Shown here: positions 36,860 through 45,451 of the stretch, in pieces
How the letters are laid out: each line of letters starts with the position of its first letter
Numbering within the stretch: the first letter of the stretch is position 1
Assembly (NCBI RefSeq): GCF_041197575.1
Contig: NZ_JBDKXB010000002.1
Span: 124,001 to 188,000, forward strand
DNA: 64,000 bases
Direction: 5' to 3'
From: Thioalkalicoccus limnaeus
GTDB taxonomy: Bacteria > Pseudomonadota > Gammaproteobacteria > Chromatiales > Chromatiaceae
Position numbers and translations under genes: made by a program
Notes under the pieces: model-generated
Database searches by the model: none
Seen by the model: the letters and a program-made list of their open reading frames with translations, nothing else
Told to the model about the DNA's origin: nothing

Positions 36860-38377
36860 ATGAACCATATCCCGCAAAATGACGAGCAGAAGGCCACTGA
36901 CCTCACGCGGAAACTCATCGAGCGGATTCAGGAGGAGAGCAAGATCTGGGTCGGCGAGGGCCGCGATGCCTGGACCGCGCTCTCCCGGCTGGGCGGGGCC
37001 GCGCTCGCCAGCGGCGATGCCGAGATCATTGCCACTCAGCTCGCCGCCGAGTTTCCGGCCTTCAGAGCGCGAATCAAACAGCAGGGAAAGTCCCTGGGCG
37101 ACTTTTGCCTGAAGGCCGGACTCGGGCAGCACGGTCAGTATTCCAAGGAACTGCACCGCATGTTGCTGCCGCCGGGAAAGCGCGCGCAGGACGTCGGGCT
37201 AAGGCGCGCAGCTAGCAAGTACCAGCGTTTGATCCGGGCGATGGCGTCAGTCACCAACGAGAGCACCTCGGCGCTAGCCAACCGCTTGCTTGCCGGGACG
37301 ACGCTCCATCCGGCGAACGCGGCGATCCGCGAGGATGTGGATCGGGTCTATCTCATGCTGCAGCATGCTGTCGATAGCGTGGACGCCGAGTTTGGCTTGT
37401 TCGCGACGTTTCAGGAGACGGCACGGCTGAAGGCACAGCATGCGGCCGAAGACGGCGAGTGTCGCTGGCCGCAATGGGAGGCGAGTTTCCGCACCTCCAC
37501 GGCCCATTTTTTAAGGATCGAGCTAGGACTGATCGGGGAAGACGATCCCGACGCACATGCACAAGCCATTCAGGAGAAACTGGCGAAGGTGGCGCAGGAA
37601 CGTCAAGCGGCCATGGACGTCACCCGCGCGTATTGGGAACGACCGGTCAGCCGTCTAGAGAAGGAATTCGATAGCTGGCGTGTTATCACCGAGACCGGCT
37701 GTACGGCGCCCGGATGCCTGCAGGACGACGAGTTCTTTTATGTGCCGCACAGCCATCTCGGTTATTGCCCGGACCTGGACACGAGCACCGATGAATCAGC
37801 TGCAACACGCGAAATATGGCTGCCGAAGCTACGTGAGAAAACATTGAGCGAATACGCGCAATACGGTAGCGACATCATCGACGGGTGGAATGAGGAGAAG
37901 TTGTGCCCGGAGGGCCAGACGACCAGTTTGCCGCACACCTTCGGCCAGTGGCACGCCTGGATCGTGATCTACCCGGCGCCGGACAATAGCCGGCTGATGC
38001 CAATGTTCTACATTCCGGGAGAAGAAGGCGGTGCCATCCTAGTGCCGCTCGATCCGATCACGCTCAAGGCGCTGCGCCGCATCGTCTGGGTGAGCCCGCA
38101 AGGGGAGGTGTTGAGCTTTTATGAGCGCATCAAGAGCCTGATTGGCTTCCGTCCGGGCGAACAGCAGGTGCTGTTAGACAGTTTCCGGCGGACGGCCCCC
38201 TGGCTCAAACACAACCCGATCAAAAAGCTAATCCGTCGACAGGCCCAAGAGCGGGAATGGATGGAGGCCTACTACAGCCGAGCGATCCTACCAGCGAGGA
38301 CGCCGGCGAAGCACGCAGCAACCGGAGCAAAGCTCCCTGAAACCAATCCGCAGGACGACCGGGAGGACGACGAATGA
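36860..38377 (+). CDS. 505-residue protein of unknown family, middle gene of the operon
   Basis: I do not recognise the family. The N-terminal half is helical (coiled-coil-prone at about 230-260); a central segment has CTAPGCLQDDEF then HSHLGYC, a C-x4-C...H-x-H-x3-C pattern that might bind zinc (about residues 282-307); the C-terminal part is basic (KKLIRRQAQEREW) and ends in an acidic tail (NPQDDREDDE). No signal peptide or membrane helix. GAGGA lies six bases before the start. It overlaps the nuclease gene by ATGA, so the two are translationally coupled. Confidence 0.7.
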   Translation: MNHIPQNDEQKATDLTRKLIERIQEESKIWVGEGRDAWTALSRLGGAALASGDAEIIATQLAAEFPAFRARIKQQGKSLGDFCLKAGLGQHGQYSKELHRMLLPPGKRAQDVGLRRAASKYQRLIRAMASVTNESTSALANRLLAGTTLHPANAAIREDVDRVYLMLQHAVDSVDAEFGLFATFQETARLKAQHAAEDGECRWPQWEASFRTSTAHFLRIELGLIGEDDPDAHAQAIQEKLAKVAQERQAAMDVTRAYWERPVSRLEKEFDSWRVITETGCTAPGCLQDDEFFYVPHSHLGYCPDLDTSTDESAATREIWLPKLREKTLSEYAQYGSDIIDGWNEEKLCPEGQTTSLPHTFGQWHAWIVIYPAPDNSRLMPMFYIPGEEGGAILVPLDPITLKALRRIVWVSPQGEVLSFYERIKSLIGFRPGEQQVLLDSFRRTAPWLKHNPIKKLIRRQAQEREWMEAYYSRAILPARTPAKHAATGAKLPETNPQDDREDDE

Positions 38378-39093
38378 ACGGTGTGAAGCGCTATCTGCGT
38401 CTGCGTTACGCGAACGAAACGGCATTGGAGGAGATGCTCAAGGCGGGTACCGTCAGCTGCCGCGACGCCGACTTCGCGCTCACGGCACGTCCCGGCGATG
38501 GGGTTGTGCTGGCCAATTTTGACGAAGCCCCGCAAGCCGGCGAGGTCCGGGCGATCGGGATCGTGAGTCCCGCCGTGAGCGCGGACGGGGCGATACCGGT
38601 GCGCTGGCACAGAACCAGTTTCAGCCTCCACCCGAGCCCGCAGGGCCTGTGCTTCTGGCGCCAGGCCAAACCGTTCTTCGTGTTCGCCAAGGATGTGGTG
38701 GAACGGTATCGGTTGCCCGCGATCTTTGGCAAGGCGTTCGCGGAGATCCCGACAGCGTGCCCGGTCTCAGCGTCCGAGGAGAGGTCCGAAAACCCGCCGG
38801 GGTCATTCGGCAAAGCAAGTGATGCCGCCGGGTACGTGTATCTGATCCGCTCGTTGTATGGCTACAAGATCGGCAAGACGAAGCGGATGAAGGAACGGGC
38901 GCGGCTATTTTCGGTGAAGCTGCCGTTCGATTTTGAGATCGCGCATTATGCATGGTGCGCCGATTACCACAGGGCGGAAACGATACTGCATCGGCGTTAT
39001 GGTCACAAGCGGCTAAATGGAGAATGGTTCAGTCTTGATCACGCGGACGTCGAAGAGATCAAGCGGTTCACCTGGCCTGAGCGCTCTGCGTAG
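38374..39093 (+). CDS. PUA/EVE-like plus GIY-YIG (T5orf172) nuclease
   Basis: A 239-residue protein. Residues 5-125 (ARPGDGVVLANFDEAPQAGE, IGIVSPAVS, WHRTSF) look like a PUA/EVE-type module, a fold used to read modified bases. Residues 153-222 are a GIY-YIG domain of T5orf172 type: GYVYLIRSLYGYKIGKTKRM, catalytic glutamate in AETILHRRYG, and LNGEWF. Architecture suggests a modification-dependent nuclease. It is the last gene of the operon and coupled to the 505-residue protein. The PUA/EVE call is less certain than the nuclease call. Confidence 0.7.
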   Translation: MNGVKRYLRLRYANETALEEMLKAGTVSCRDADFALTARPGDGVVLANFDEAPQAGEVRAIGIVSPAVSADGAIPVRWHRTSFSLHPSPQGLCFWRQAKPFFVFAKDVVERYRLPAIFGKAFAEIPTACPVSASEERSENPPGSFGKASDAAGYVYLIRSLYGYKIGKTKRMKERARLFSVKLPFDFEIAHYAWCADYHRAETILHRRYGHKRLNGEWFSLDHADVEEIKRFTWPERSA

Positions 39094-39234
39094 CCGCAAG
39101 CTGGCCGTACTCAAGAGGTGGTACTCCTCGCGCTGGAGGCTGCGGCTACTAGGTGATGCTCCGGTCGAATTGGAAATCGGGCTCGTGTTGTGCGAGGACT
39201 TCCCAGTCTGGCACCGGCTGAGCACAGCCTCCTC

Positions 39235-39345
39235 TCAGGCATTAGGAGCGTGGGCTGGCGCCTTGGGGGGCGGACGTGGCGGCTCACCGATGTGGTCGAG
39301 CATCCGCGAGAGGGGTGCTGCATTAGCGGGGATGCGTATGTCTCC
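39235..39345 (-). pseudogene. IS91-family transposase C-terminal relic
   Basis: The reverse strand encodes GDIRIPANAAPLSRMLDHIG followed by EPPRPPPKAPAHAPNA and a stop. This is the typical IS91 transposase C terminus (HIGEPxxPPxxxPAR). The rest of the gene is absent. It lies just beyond the three-gene operon; the remaining sequence of 39,094-39,477 holds nothing else recognisable. Confidence 0.65.
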
Positions 39346-39477
39346 TTTTGAGTCGTAACGGGCCTATCGGAAGCGCGACCACCGGCGCCGTGAAAGCGCG
39401 TTTACCGGACGCTCAGGTGGGATGGGCCAGTGACCGGATCTGGCCGGCAGAAATTCGGACCACCCTCAGCACAGCCC

Positions 39478-40815
39478 TCAATCCCCGAGTCCGCCAACCC
39501 CCAACCACCGCACAAGACCATCACGATAGGGTTGGTCGAACCTTCCATAGTAGTCAAACCCGTCCGCATCAGAGCCGCCCAAGTGGGTTCCGATGAGCCG
39601 TTGCGCGCTGTTGTAGAGCCCGGAGCCACTGCTGCCGGGTGCGGTACCTCCGTCGCCACGATCCACGCAGACGAAGTGTACGGCATCCGGGTCGTAATCG
39701 TCCCCACAGTAGTCCACTTCCTCGCAGTTCATGTATTCGCTGACCACGGCGCGGGTGCGCTGCTGGCGTCCCGCGGCGGGATGGTGGACGCCGAAGACCT
39801 CGGTGCCCTTCGCTGGCAAGGTCGGTTGCCAGCCGATGAACACGGCCCCTGCCGGCGGCGGATGACGGAGCCGGAGAAGCGCGGTGTCCGTCGACTTCGC
39901 GTGGTACAGGACGTCGGCACCGCATGAGACGGTGGCGTAGCTAGCCAGGTCTCCTCCGCACGTCTCGCTGCGGACAAACCAGAGGCTCTCGATGCTCGCG
40001 GCGACGACCTGGTCGGGGAAGCAATGGTGTGCGGTCAGCACGTAAGGGATGAACGTCTGCGGGTCAGTATCGTTGAGCAGCGTGCCGGTGCAGGCCCCGG
40101 TCGACCCGTCGGGGTGCGTGTATAGGAGCAGTGTCGTCGCGCGGCTCGGGGCATCCCATTGCTCCGCGCACGCTGGATTGGTGCTTTTGTCCCAGGCCGC
40201 GGGTCGGTTCGCGCTCCGTTCGAGGAAAGGCAGGCGGAAGAAGTGAGACACGTGGACGAGCTCGAAGCGGGCGTCTTCCGGCTCGACACCAGCAGGCAGC
40301 TCAAGCTGAAGGACCAGCGTGTCACCGAGGACGAGGGGCAACCAGAACAGCCGTGCCGCCTCGTCTTCGCTGCCGGCATCGCGGTTGCGGCGGACGCTCG
40401 CCTCGATCTCGGCGCCGGAGCTCGGAGGACCGAACGCCTGACCTGGCGCGGCGACGCGGAGCAACATTCCATCAGGTACCTGCTCTGGCCGTACGGCCAG
40501 CCTGAGGCCGACGGCGCCGGGCGAGGTCAGATGCCACTCGAGCGCATACCCGCCCGCGGACGTTGGCGACCATGGGCGGTGCTGGAGCGACAGGGACACG
40601 TGCCGCTGGCTGCGTAAGTCCCTGCCAAGGCCAAGCCGCAGCGGACCATCGCCGGATTGCATGTGCTCCTGCTCGCGACGTTCGTCGGACGACAGCGGCG
40701 GAAGTACGAGGCGGATTGTCGCGGACGCGGGGACCTGCGGCGCCGGCAGGCTCGGCATCGGCACAGTCGGCATGACGGCGGGGCCGATGCCGGCGGCCTC
40801 TGGGGCGTCGTGCAC
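39478..40815 (-). CDS. Trypsin-like serine protease (lysyl endopeptidase type), signal peptide missing
   Basis: About 445 residues with a complete S1-type triad: histidine in VLTAHHCFPD, aspartate in STDTALLRL and serine in GSSGSGLY. Paired cysteines (CTGTLLND, ETCGGDL, EYMNCEEVDYC) indicate an exported enzyme with a pro-region of about 190 residues. Yet no hydrophobic signal sequence precedes VHDAPEAAGIGPAVMP, and the open frame upstream overlaps the neighbouring gene. GTG at 40815 and ATG at 40773 are possible starts. The 5' end was probably lost at the junction near 40,840. Confidence 0.65.
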   Translation of the reverse strand: MHDAPEAAGIGPAVMPTVPMPSLPAPQVPASATIRLVLPPLSSDERREQEHMQSGDGPLRLGLGRDLRSQRHVSLSLQHRPWSPTSAGGYALEWHLTSPGAVGLRLAVRPEQVPDGMLLRVAAPGQAFGPPSSGAEIEASVRRNRDAGSEDEAARLFWLPLVLGDTLVLQLELPAGVEPEDARFELVHVSHFFRLPFLERSANRPAAWDKSTNPACAEQWDAPSRATTLLLYTHPDGSTGACTGTLLNDTDPQTFIPYVLTAHHCFPDQVVAASIESLWFVRSETCGGDLASYATVSCGADVLYHAKSTDTALLRLRHPPPAGAVFIGWQPTLPAKGTEVFGVHHPAAGRQQRTRAVVSEYMNCEEVDYCGDDYDPDAVHFVCVDRGDGGTAPGSSGSGLYNSAQRLIGTHLGGSDADGFDYYGRFDQPYRDGLVRWLGVGGLGD

Positions 40816-40843
40816 AGGAAAAGGATCTCTGTGCGACGTAGCG

Positions 40844-41656
40844 CTACTCTGCTCCCGACAGATGCTGTTTGCCCAGTTTGAGTATCCCTTCGAGCATTGG
40901 GAGCATTTCTCCGGCTTCTTCCTCGTTGAGATGAATCGCCAACGTGTGCTCGCCCATTTCTTTAAAATCTCTGATTGAGAGAAGCTTATCCCGCAGATCC
41001 GAAGCTTCCTTAGGGTCTTCAAAGTATCCCAAATAGACTTGAAACGTCGGCACGCCTGATCCGTCCTCGGCAGCTGGCCAGCCATAGAACAAGCTCACGA
41101 GCTGACCTTCGGCCATCGGGAGCCGAAGACTGAAGGATTTAGGATTCCATGACAGCTGATACCCCTCGAACGGCGCTTGCTTGAACAGCCCGGCGAAGAA
41201 CTCCGCCGCTTTTGGGAGGCATCGTGCTAAGAACTCTTCCTGTGTCAGCTTCCGGTAGGAGCGGGCCGCGGCCGGTTTCTGCTGCTTGGCGAACCCGGTT
41301 TGCCCAATGACGCGGGGAACCAGCGCCCGGACGCTTTTGCCCTCGTACTGTCGCACCTCAACGCCTAGCACCTCGACAAGAGGCATGTGCTCGTTGAGGA
41401 ACTCGATGATGCGCCGAAGCTCCGTTGGAATGTGGTCGGCGACAAAGAGCAGCCGGACCTCGCCGTTTCGCAAATGTCGCTCCACGGCGTCCCAGTAGGC
41501 TTCCGTGTCGATTTGCTCACCATTGACCTCGTCAGCGCCGAGGAACTCCTGAAGCTTGATCTCCAGCTGATCTGTGCCACCGCTCGCCTCGGCCGCCAAC
41601 GCGCGGATCTTGTCCTTCGGCCAATAGGTCCGCGCGTTCGCCGCGTAATCGAGCAC
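40844..41656 (-). CDS. Nuclease-associated (DUF91/NucS-like context) protein, probably 5' truncated
   Basis: A 270-residue frame starting at a GTG in IRREVVGQVLDYAANA. Upstream in-frame codons (VKRSSDTRIRREVVGQV) still read like the family, which normally has an N-terminal PD-(D/E)xK-like domain of about 100 residues with an ExK motif; here it is gone, an in-frame stop lying near 41,770. The remaining part (RHLRNGEVRLLFVADHIP, VRALVPRVIGQ) is the conserved C-terminal half. Nuclease activity is unlikely. Confidence 0.5.
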   Translation of the reverse strand: MLDYAANARTYWPKDKIRALAAEASGGTDQLEIKLQEFLGADEVNGEQIDTEAYWDAVERHLRNGEVRLLFVADHIPTELRRIIEFLNEHMPLVEVLGVEVRQYEGKSVRALVPRVIGQTGFAKQQKPAAARSYRKLTQEEFLARCLPKAAEFFAGLFKQAPFEGYQLSWNPKSFSLRLPMAEGQLVSLFYGWPAAEDGSGVPTFQVYLGYFEDPKEASDLRDKLLSIRDFKEMGEHTLAIHLNEEEAGEMLPMLEGILKLGKQHLSGAE

Positions 41657-41814
41657 CTGGCCGACGACCTCGCGGCGGATGCGGGTGTCCGAGCTCCGCT
41701 TGACCCCGTCAACCTGCGCTCGCAGCCGCTCGGCTGGGGCGCATGTCGTTCGATTGCTGGCTGATCACCCAGAGTTGCTTGACGTCGCCCTCCGCGATAG
41801 CGGTCCGTCACGCC

Positions 41815-42270
41815 TCAGACCCCACCGAACGTCACCAGGTCCGGCCCGAGCTCGCGCCGCGACAACCAGGCCTCGACCTGCGGTAGGCAGCTCGTCACCC
41901 GGAGCGCGAGCCGCTCGTACTGGTCCCGATCGTCACCGAAGCCCGCAAAGCGGAACCCCGCGAAGGTGTCCTCCGGTGGCGTGTTGCGCGCCTGAAGCCG
42001 CGCACGGTCCTGGACCGGCAGATACGCGACATCGAGCTTCTCCTCGGGGATGATAGGTCCCCATGTCGTTGCCAGCGGCCCGCGCGGGCGTCGGCCGAAT
42101 TCGAGGATGAAGCTGCCGCCATACTTCCAATACTGGATCGACAGCAGGTCTTGGGAGTCTTCCCGCAGCCGCATGAAGCGAGGGGACCGCCCGACGAAAC
42201 CGGCCGCGGCGAGTGCGGGGATCAGGTGCCGGCGCAGCGCCTTGCGCATGAGATCGCCTTCTCGGGACAT
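41815..42270 (-). CDS. DUF4304-type protein
   Basis: A 151-residue soluble protein. The family's helical start (LMRKALRRHLIPALAAAGF), FMRLREDSQDLLSIQYWKYG and ILEFGRR are visible. DUF4304 proteins are uncharacterised but are common in polymorphic-toxin and phage-conflict neighbourhoods as possible immunity proteins. Start at 42270 (MSREGDLMRK) fits the family; a longer frame upstream is unlikely. Confidence 0.65.
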   Translation of the reverse strand: MSREGDLMRKALRRHLIPALAAAGFVGRSPRFMRLREDSQDLLSIQYWKYGGSFILEFGRRPRGPLATTWGPIIPEEKLDVAYLPVQDRARLQARNTPPEDTFAGFRFAGFGDDRDQYERLALRVTSCLPQVEAWLSRRELGPDLVTFGGV

Positions 42271-42427
42271 GCAGGATGGGTCTCCGCGGTCGATATGTTG
42301 ATGACACCAGGGTTTCGAGCCTATTGTGCACATGACGAGACGTGGATGCGCTAACCGTGCTGGGAACTGGTGTTACCGAAGATCGACGCTGACCTGGTTG
42401 GGCGGCCTGCCGCGGGATTGACGCGAA

Positions 42428-43018
42428 ATGTCCTTTAAGGAATTCCTCAGTGCCGTCGCGATCACGCTGACGTTCGTGGCCTTCTATCCGTATCTGCGCG
42501 GCATCCTCCAGGGACAGGTCAAGCCCCATGTGTTCTCCTGGGTCATTTGGGGGAGCACGACCCTTGTGGTCTTCCTCGCTCAGCTCCAGGCCGGTGGAGG
42601 AGCCGGCGCCTGGCCGATCGGGGTGTCGGGTGCCATCACGCTGCTGATCGCCGTCCTGGCCTACTTCAGGCGGGCCGATCTCAGGATCACGAGAGCCGAC
42701 TGGTTCTTCCTGATCGCCGCGACCTCGTCTCTTCCCCTCTGGTATGCGACCTCCGATCCCACCTGGGCCGTGGTCGTGCTCACCCTGGTCGACTTGCTGG
42801 GCTTTGGGCCAACGGTCAGGAAGGTCTATGCAGCGCCCCATTCCGAATCCCTGGCATTCTTCGGTCTCCTCGCGGCGCGCAATGGCCTCGTGGTCATGGC
42901 GCTGGAGAGCTATTCCGTTGCCACGGTCTTGTTTCCGGCCGCCATTTCCGCAGCGTGCCTGCTGCTCGTGTGCCTGATCCTCTATCGCAGAAGGCTCTTG
43001 TCGGCAACCTCTCGTTGA
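42428..43018 (+). CDS. Multi-pass membrane protein of unknown function
   Basis: A 196-residue protein with about six or seven membrane helices and repeated proline-containing segments (FYPYLRGILQGQVKPHVFSWVIW; FGPTVRKVYAAPHSES). Two halves resemble each other loosely, as in PQ-loop/SemiSWEET-like carriers, though I cannot assign it. Preceding bases give a modest ribosome site. It is convergent with the HNH gene (13 bases apart). Confidence 0.65.
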   Translation: MSFKEFLSAVAITLTFVAFYPYLRGILQGQVKPHVFSWVIWGSTTLVVFLAQLQAGGGAGAWPIGVSGAITLLIAVLAYFRRADLRITRADWFFLIAATSSLPLWYATSDPTWAVVVLTLVDLLGFGPTVRKVYAAPHSESLAFFGLLAARNGLVVMALESYSVATVLFPAAISAACLLLVCLILYRRRLLSATSR

Positions 43019-43031
43019 CAGGTCGCGTGAC

Positions 43032-43583
43032 TCACATCCCGGTCGCATCGCGAAACTGCTCGAACCGCTCCGCCAGAAACTCCGGGTTCGGCCGGTCTTG
43101 AGCATGTCGCGGCCACCTGATCTGTTGCCCGTTGAAACCCTTGATCGATTGTTCCAGCGTCGGTCCGTCGTGTTGCTCGAGCACGGCCGGGGCCACGACC
43201 ACCCGCCCGTCGGGATCGATACCGAGGAGGTTCCGGTCGTAGGCGCTGTGATGCAACGTCGACAGACAGAGCCCATTGTTGACCTCGGGGCGCCCGCGCA
43301 CGTCGCGGTCCGGGATGATGTGCGCCGCCTCCAGCAGGTCCGGGATCGGGAGCCCCGAGATCGCGCAGCGCCGGTCGTAGGCATCCAGCACCAGCGCCCG
43401 GAACTCCCCCTGGTGCAGCCGGGCCGGGCGGTGAATCCCCCGGGCCTTGCCGGCGAGGACGAGCCGCTCCCCCTCGAACCCCGCGCGGATCGCCTCCCAG
43501 GGCACCGCGCCGCCATGCGCTTGCAGCAGGTGTCGGCACCGGGCGAAGGCGGCGACGCGGATCTCGCTATCCCGTTCGCTCAC
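43032..43583 (-). CDS. HNH endonuclease with an apparent internal deletion
   Basis: About 183 residues. The C-terminal part (AISGLPIPDLLEAAHIIPDR, NNGLCLSTLHHSAYDRNLLG) is an intact HNH domain. The N-terminal part (VAAFARCRHLLQAHGGAVPW, AGFEGERLVLAGKARGI) matches restriction-like HNH proteins of about 290 residues, but the middle domain that normally separates the two is missing; HRPA joins directly to RLHQGEFRALVLDAY. The frame is preserved. GTG at 43583 or ATG at 43625 may be the start. Confidence 0.65.
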   Translation of the reverse strand: MSERDSEIRVAAFARCRHLLQAHGGAVPWEAIRAGFEGERLVLAGKARGIHRPARLHQGEFRALVLDAYDRRCAISGLPIPDLLEAAHIIPDRDVRGRPEVNNGLCLSTLHHSAYDRNLLGIDPDGRVVVAPAVLEQHDGPTLEQSIKGFNGQQIRWPRHAQDRPNPEFLAERFEQFRDATGM

Positions 43584-43625
43584 GATATCCTGACTCGTCT
43601 CGTGCGGACCTGGCGTGGACCGCAT

Positions 43626-44021
43626 CTCGATCGCCGAATCCTAGATTAAACCCGGATGGTTGCCTAGCGCCGTGTCGGACTTCAGGGTGGGCAGTCTTGC
43701 CGTTCGGCCCTTGCGCGGCTGCTTCCGCTGGTGAGATGGTCCTGGTTGACTCACGGCAGCACGGCGAAAAGATGGGGATTTCCAGCAGGGTGTGGCACAC
43801 TGGTGCCGTCTCCTTGTCGTCGTAAACACGTGACGCTCCGAACGGGTGCTGTCGACCCAGCGCCCCGAGGGAGGCCCCCCTCTCCCTCATGAAAAATGAC
43901 CCTTTAAGGGGGAGAACACATCAGGGAAGATGACCGTGCTCACCGGCGAAGAAGGGACGCGACCGAGGGCGATGCCGAGTCCTGTCCACTCTATCCCGAC
44001 CTGATCCGACCTCCGACACCC
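43626..44021. other. 396 bases without a recognisable gene
   Basis: Open frames here (for example reverse 43,641-43,890) lack family resemblance and ribosome sites. No repeat or RNA gene is evident. Confidence 0.45.
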
Positions 44022-44411
44022 ATGTCCCTACTCAAGCGAAACAACACCAAACAGAAGAAGATCTCCGCCACCTTCCTGGCGTTTGTGACCCCCACCCTCG
44101 ATCCGATGGGCCTGTCGCCGGCAGACCCCGAAAGCGAGACCCTGATAAGGGTCTGCTCGGCGACCTGGAATGCCGTGGTCTTCGCCGATTTCGTCGGCAG
44201 GACCGATCTCCTCGACGCCTTGCTTGATCCGGCACGTTCGAGCCCAGCCTCGGTGATCCTCCTCAAGACATTGGTCGAGCGCAAACGATCGCGCCGCTTC
44301 GCCGCTGACGACCGGTTGATCGGCGACTACAAGATCAGATCCGTCGATGGCGAGATTCGACTCTGGGTCGAAGCGCGCGATCCTTACCCCGAGGACCAGA
44401 CGGCATTCTGA
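44022..44411 (+). CDS. Hypothetical protein
   Basis: A 129-residue soluble protein with a basic N terminus (SLLKRNNTKQKKISATFLAF) and helical middle. No known motif, signal peptide or membrane helix. Codon use is like the surrounding backbone, which supports a real gene. Family not recognised. Confidence 0.5.
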   Translation: MSLLKRNNTKQKKISATFLAFVTPTLDPMGLSPADPESETLIRVCSATWNAVVFADFVGRTDLLDALLDPARSSPASVILLKTLVERKRSRRFAADDRLIGDYKIRSVDGEIRLWVEARDPYPEDQTAF

Positions 44412-44451
44412 CGGACATCGGATGTGGTTCGCCGGTCGACGCGCCCGTCTG

Positions 44452-45012
44452 CTACGGTTTGGGCAAGCGCCCCGGCACACGCTCCGCGATCTGCTTCGCC
44501 AGGTCCAGGCGATCGCCGCTGTAGCGCCCCAGGGTGGTCAGGATGACCTGGTACGGTCCGGCGAACAGCGTCAGCTGTCCGGTGGCCGCGTCCCAGCCGG
44601 CGGGTCCGGCCAGTCCTTCGACCGATGCGGGAGCGGCCAGCTCGCCGAGTTCCCGGCGCAGCTCGGCCACGTAGTCCGTGTAGGCTTGCGCCGGGTCGGC
44701 GGCACCATGGGCCTTCACCAGGAACCCCACGCTGAGCATCGGCGCCTCGGTGTGGGCATTGTCGTAGTGGCACATCGAGACCCAGAAAGGCCCGCGGCCC
44801 ACCGATTTGGGAGTGGGCGCGCCGACCGCCGCCGCAAACACCTCCTCGATGTCCGCCTGGGTCAGCAGCGCGCAGGCGTCGACGGGCTGGGCTGCGGGAG
44901 GCTCGGCGTGCGCCGCGCCGGAGGGCGCGAACAGCGTCCCGGCGAGCAGGGACAGGAAGAGCAGCCGGAATCCGGCCATCAGGGAGCGTGGTCGATCGGA
45001 GACGGGGAGCAT
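44452..45012 (-). CDS. Secreted protein, DUF3558-like
   Basis: About 186 residues with a signal peptide (MAGFRLLFLSLLAGTLFAPS ending in AAHA). The mature part has the CALLTQADIEEVFAAAVG and MCHYDNAHTEAPMLSVGF segments seen in DUF3558-like periplasmic or lipoprotein families; function unknown. Starts at 45012 or 44979 are possible; the latter puts the signal peptide at the very N terminus. Confidence 0.65.
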   Translation of the reverse strand: MLPVSDRPRSLMAGFRLLFLSLLAGTLFAPSGAAHAEPPAAQPVDACALLTQADIEEVFAAAVGAPTPKSVGRGPFWVSMCHYDNAHTEAPMLSVGFLVKAHGAADPAQAYTDYVAELRRELGELAAPASVEGLAGPAGWDAATGQLTLFAGPYQVILTTLGRYSGDRLDLAKQIAERVPGRLPKP

Positions 45013-45050
45013 GGGCTGTTGCCTCGTGGTCAGATGGTTCGATGGCCGGT

Positions 45051-45233
45051 TCACGCCCGCCGGTCGCGGTGGTGGCCGTGCCGAGCGGCGAGCCGGTGAT
45101 GATCAGCTCGACCGCGGGCACCGGCCGGCTGGGCACGCTCCCGATCGAGCAGCACCCCGTAGGCATCGAGCGGGAAACCGTCGTACTGGCGGCGCAGCGA
45201 TGCGAGGTCAGTCAGCGGGGCATCCGGCATCAT
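45051..45233 (-). pseudogene. HAD-superfamily hydrolase 5' fragment
   Basis: The frame LTDLASLRRQYDGFPLDAYG then VLLD is the N-terminal nucleophile motif region (DAYGVLxD) of NagD-like HAD hydrolases. After LLD the sequence resembles the expected continuation only in another frame (PAVELII), and the rest of the gene is gone. The first catalytic aspartate is the D of LDAYG. Confidence 0.5.
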
Positions 45234-45451
45234 CGGGTGATCACGCACGGATCGGGTTTCTGGCATGCGCACACGTCCTCCCGTCGTCGTGACGGCTTGC
45301 TGCCAACACTGTTCCAGTCATCCTGCGACAGTTGTCCAGTCGACGCCACTCCAACCCTCGGGATGATCCACCCAGCTCGATCCACCGACCGGCAGCCCGA
45401 CGACCGCTGTGGCAGACTGTCCAACCGGACTTCCAATCGACACCCGTACTC

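Noticed and set aside
43626..44021. A possible gene on the reverse strand
   Set aside because: Several overlapping frames but none with a start signal or recognisable domain.
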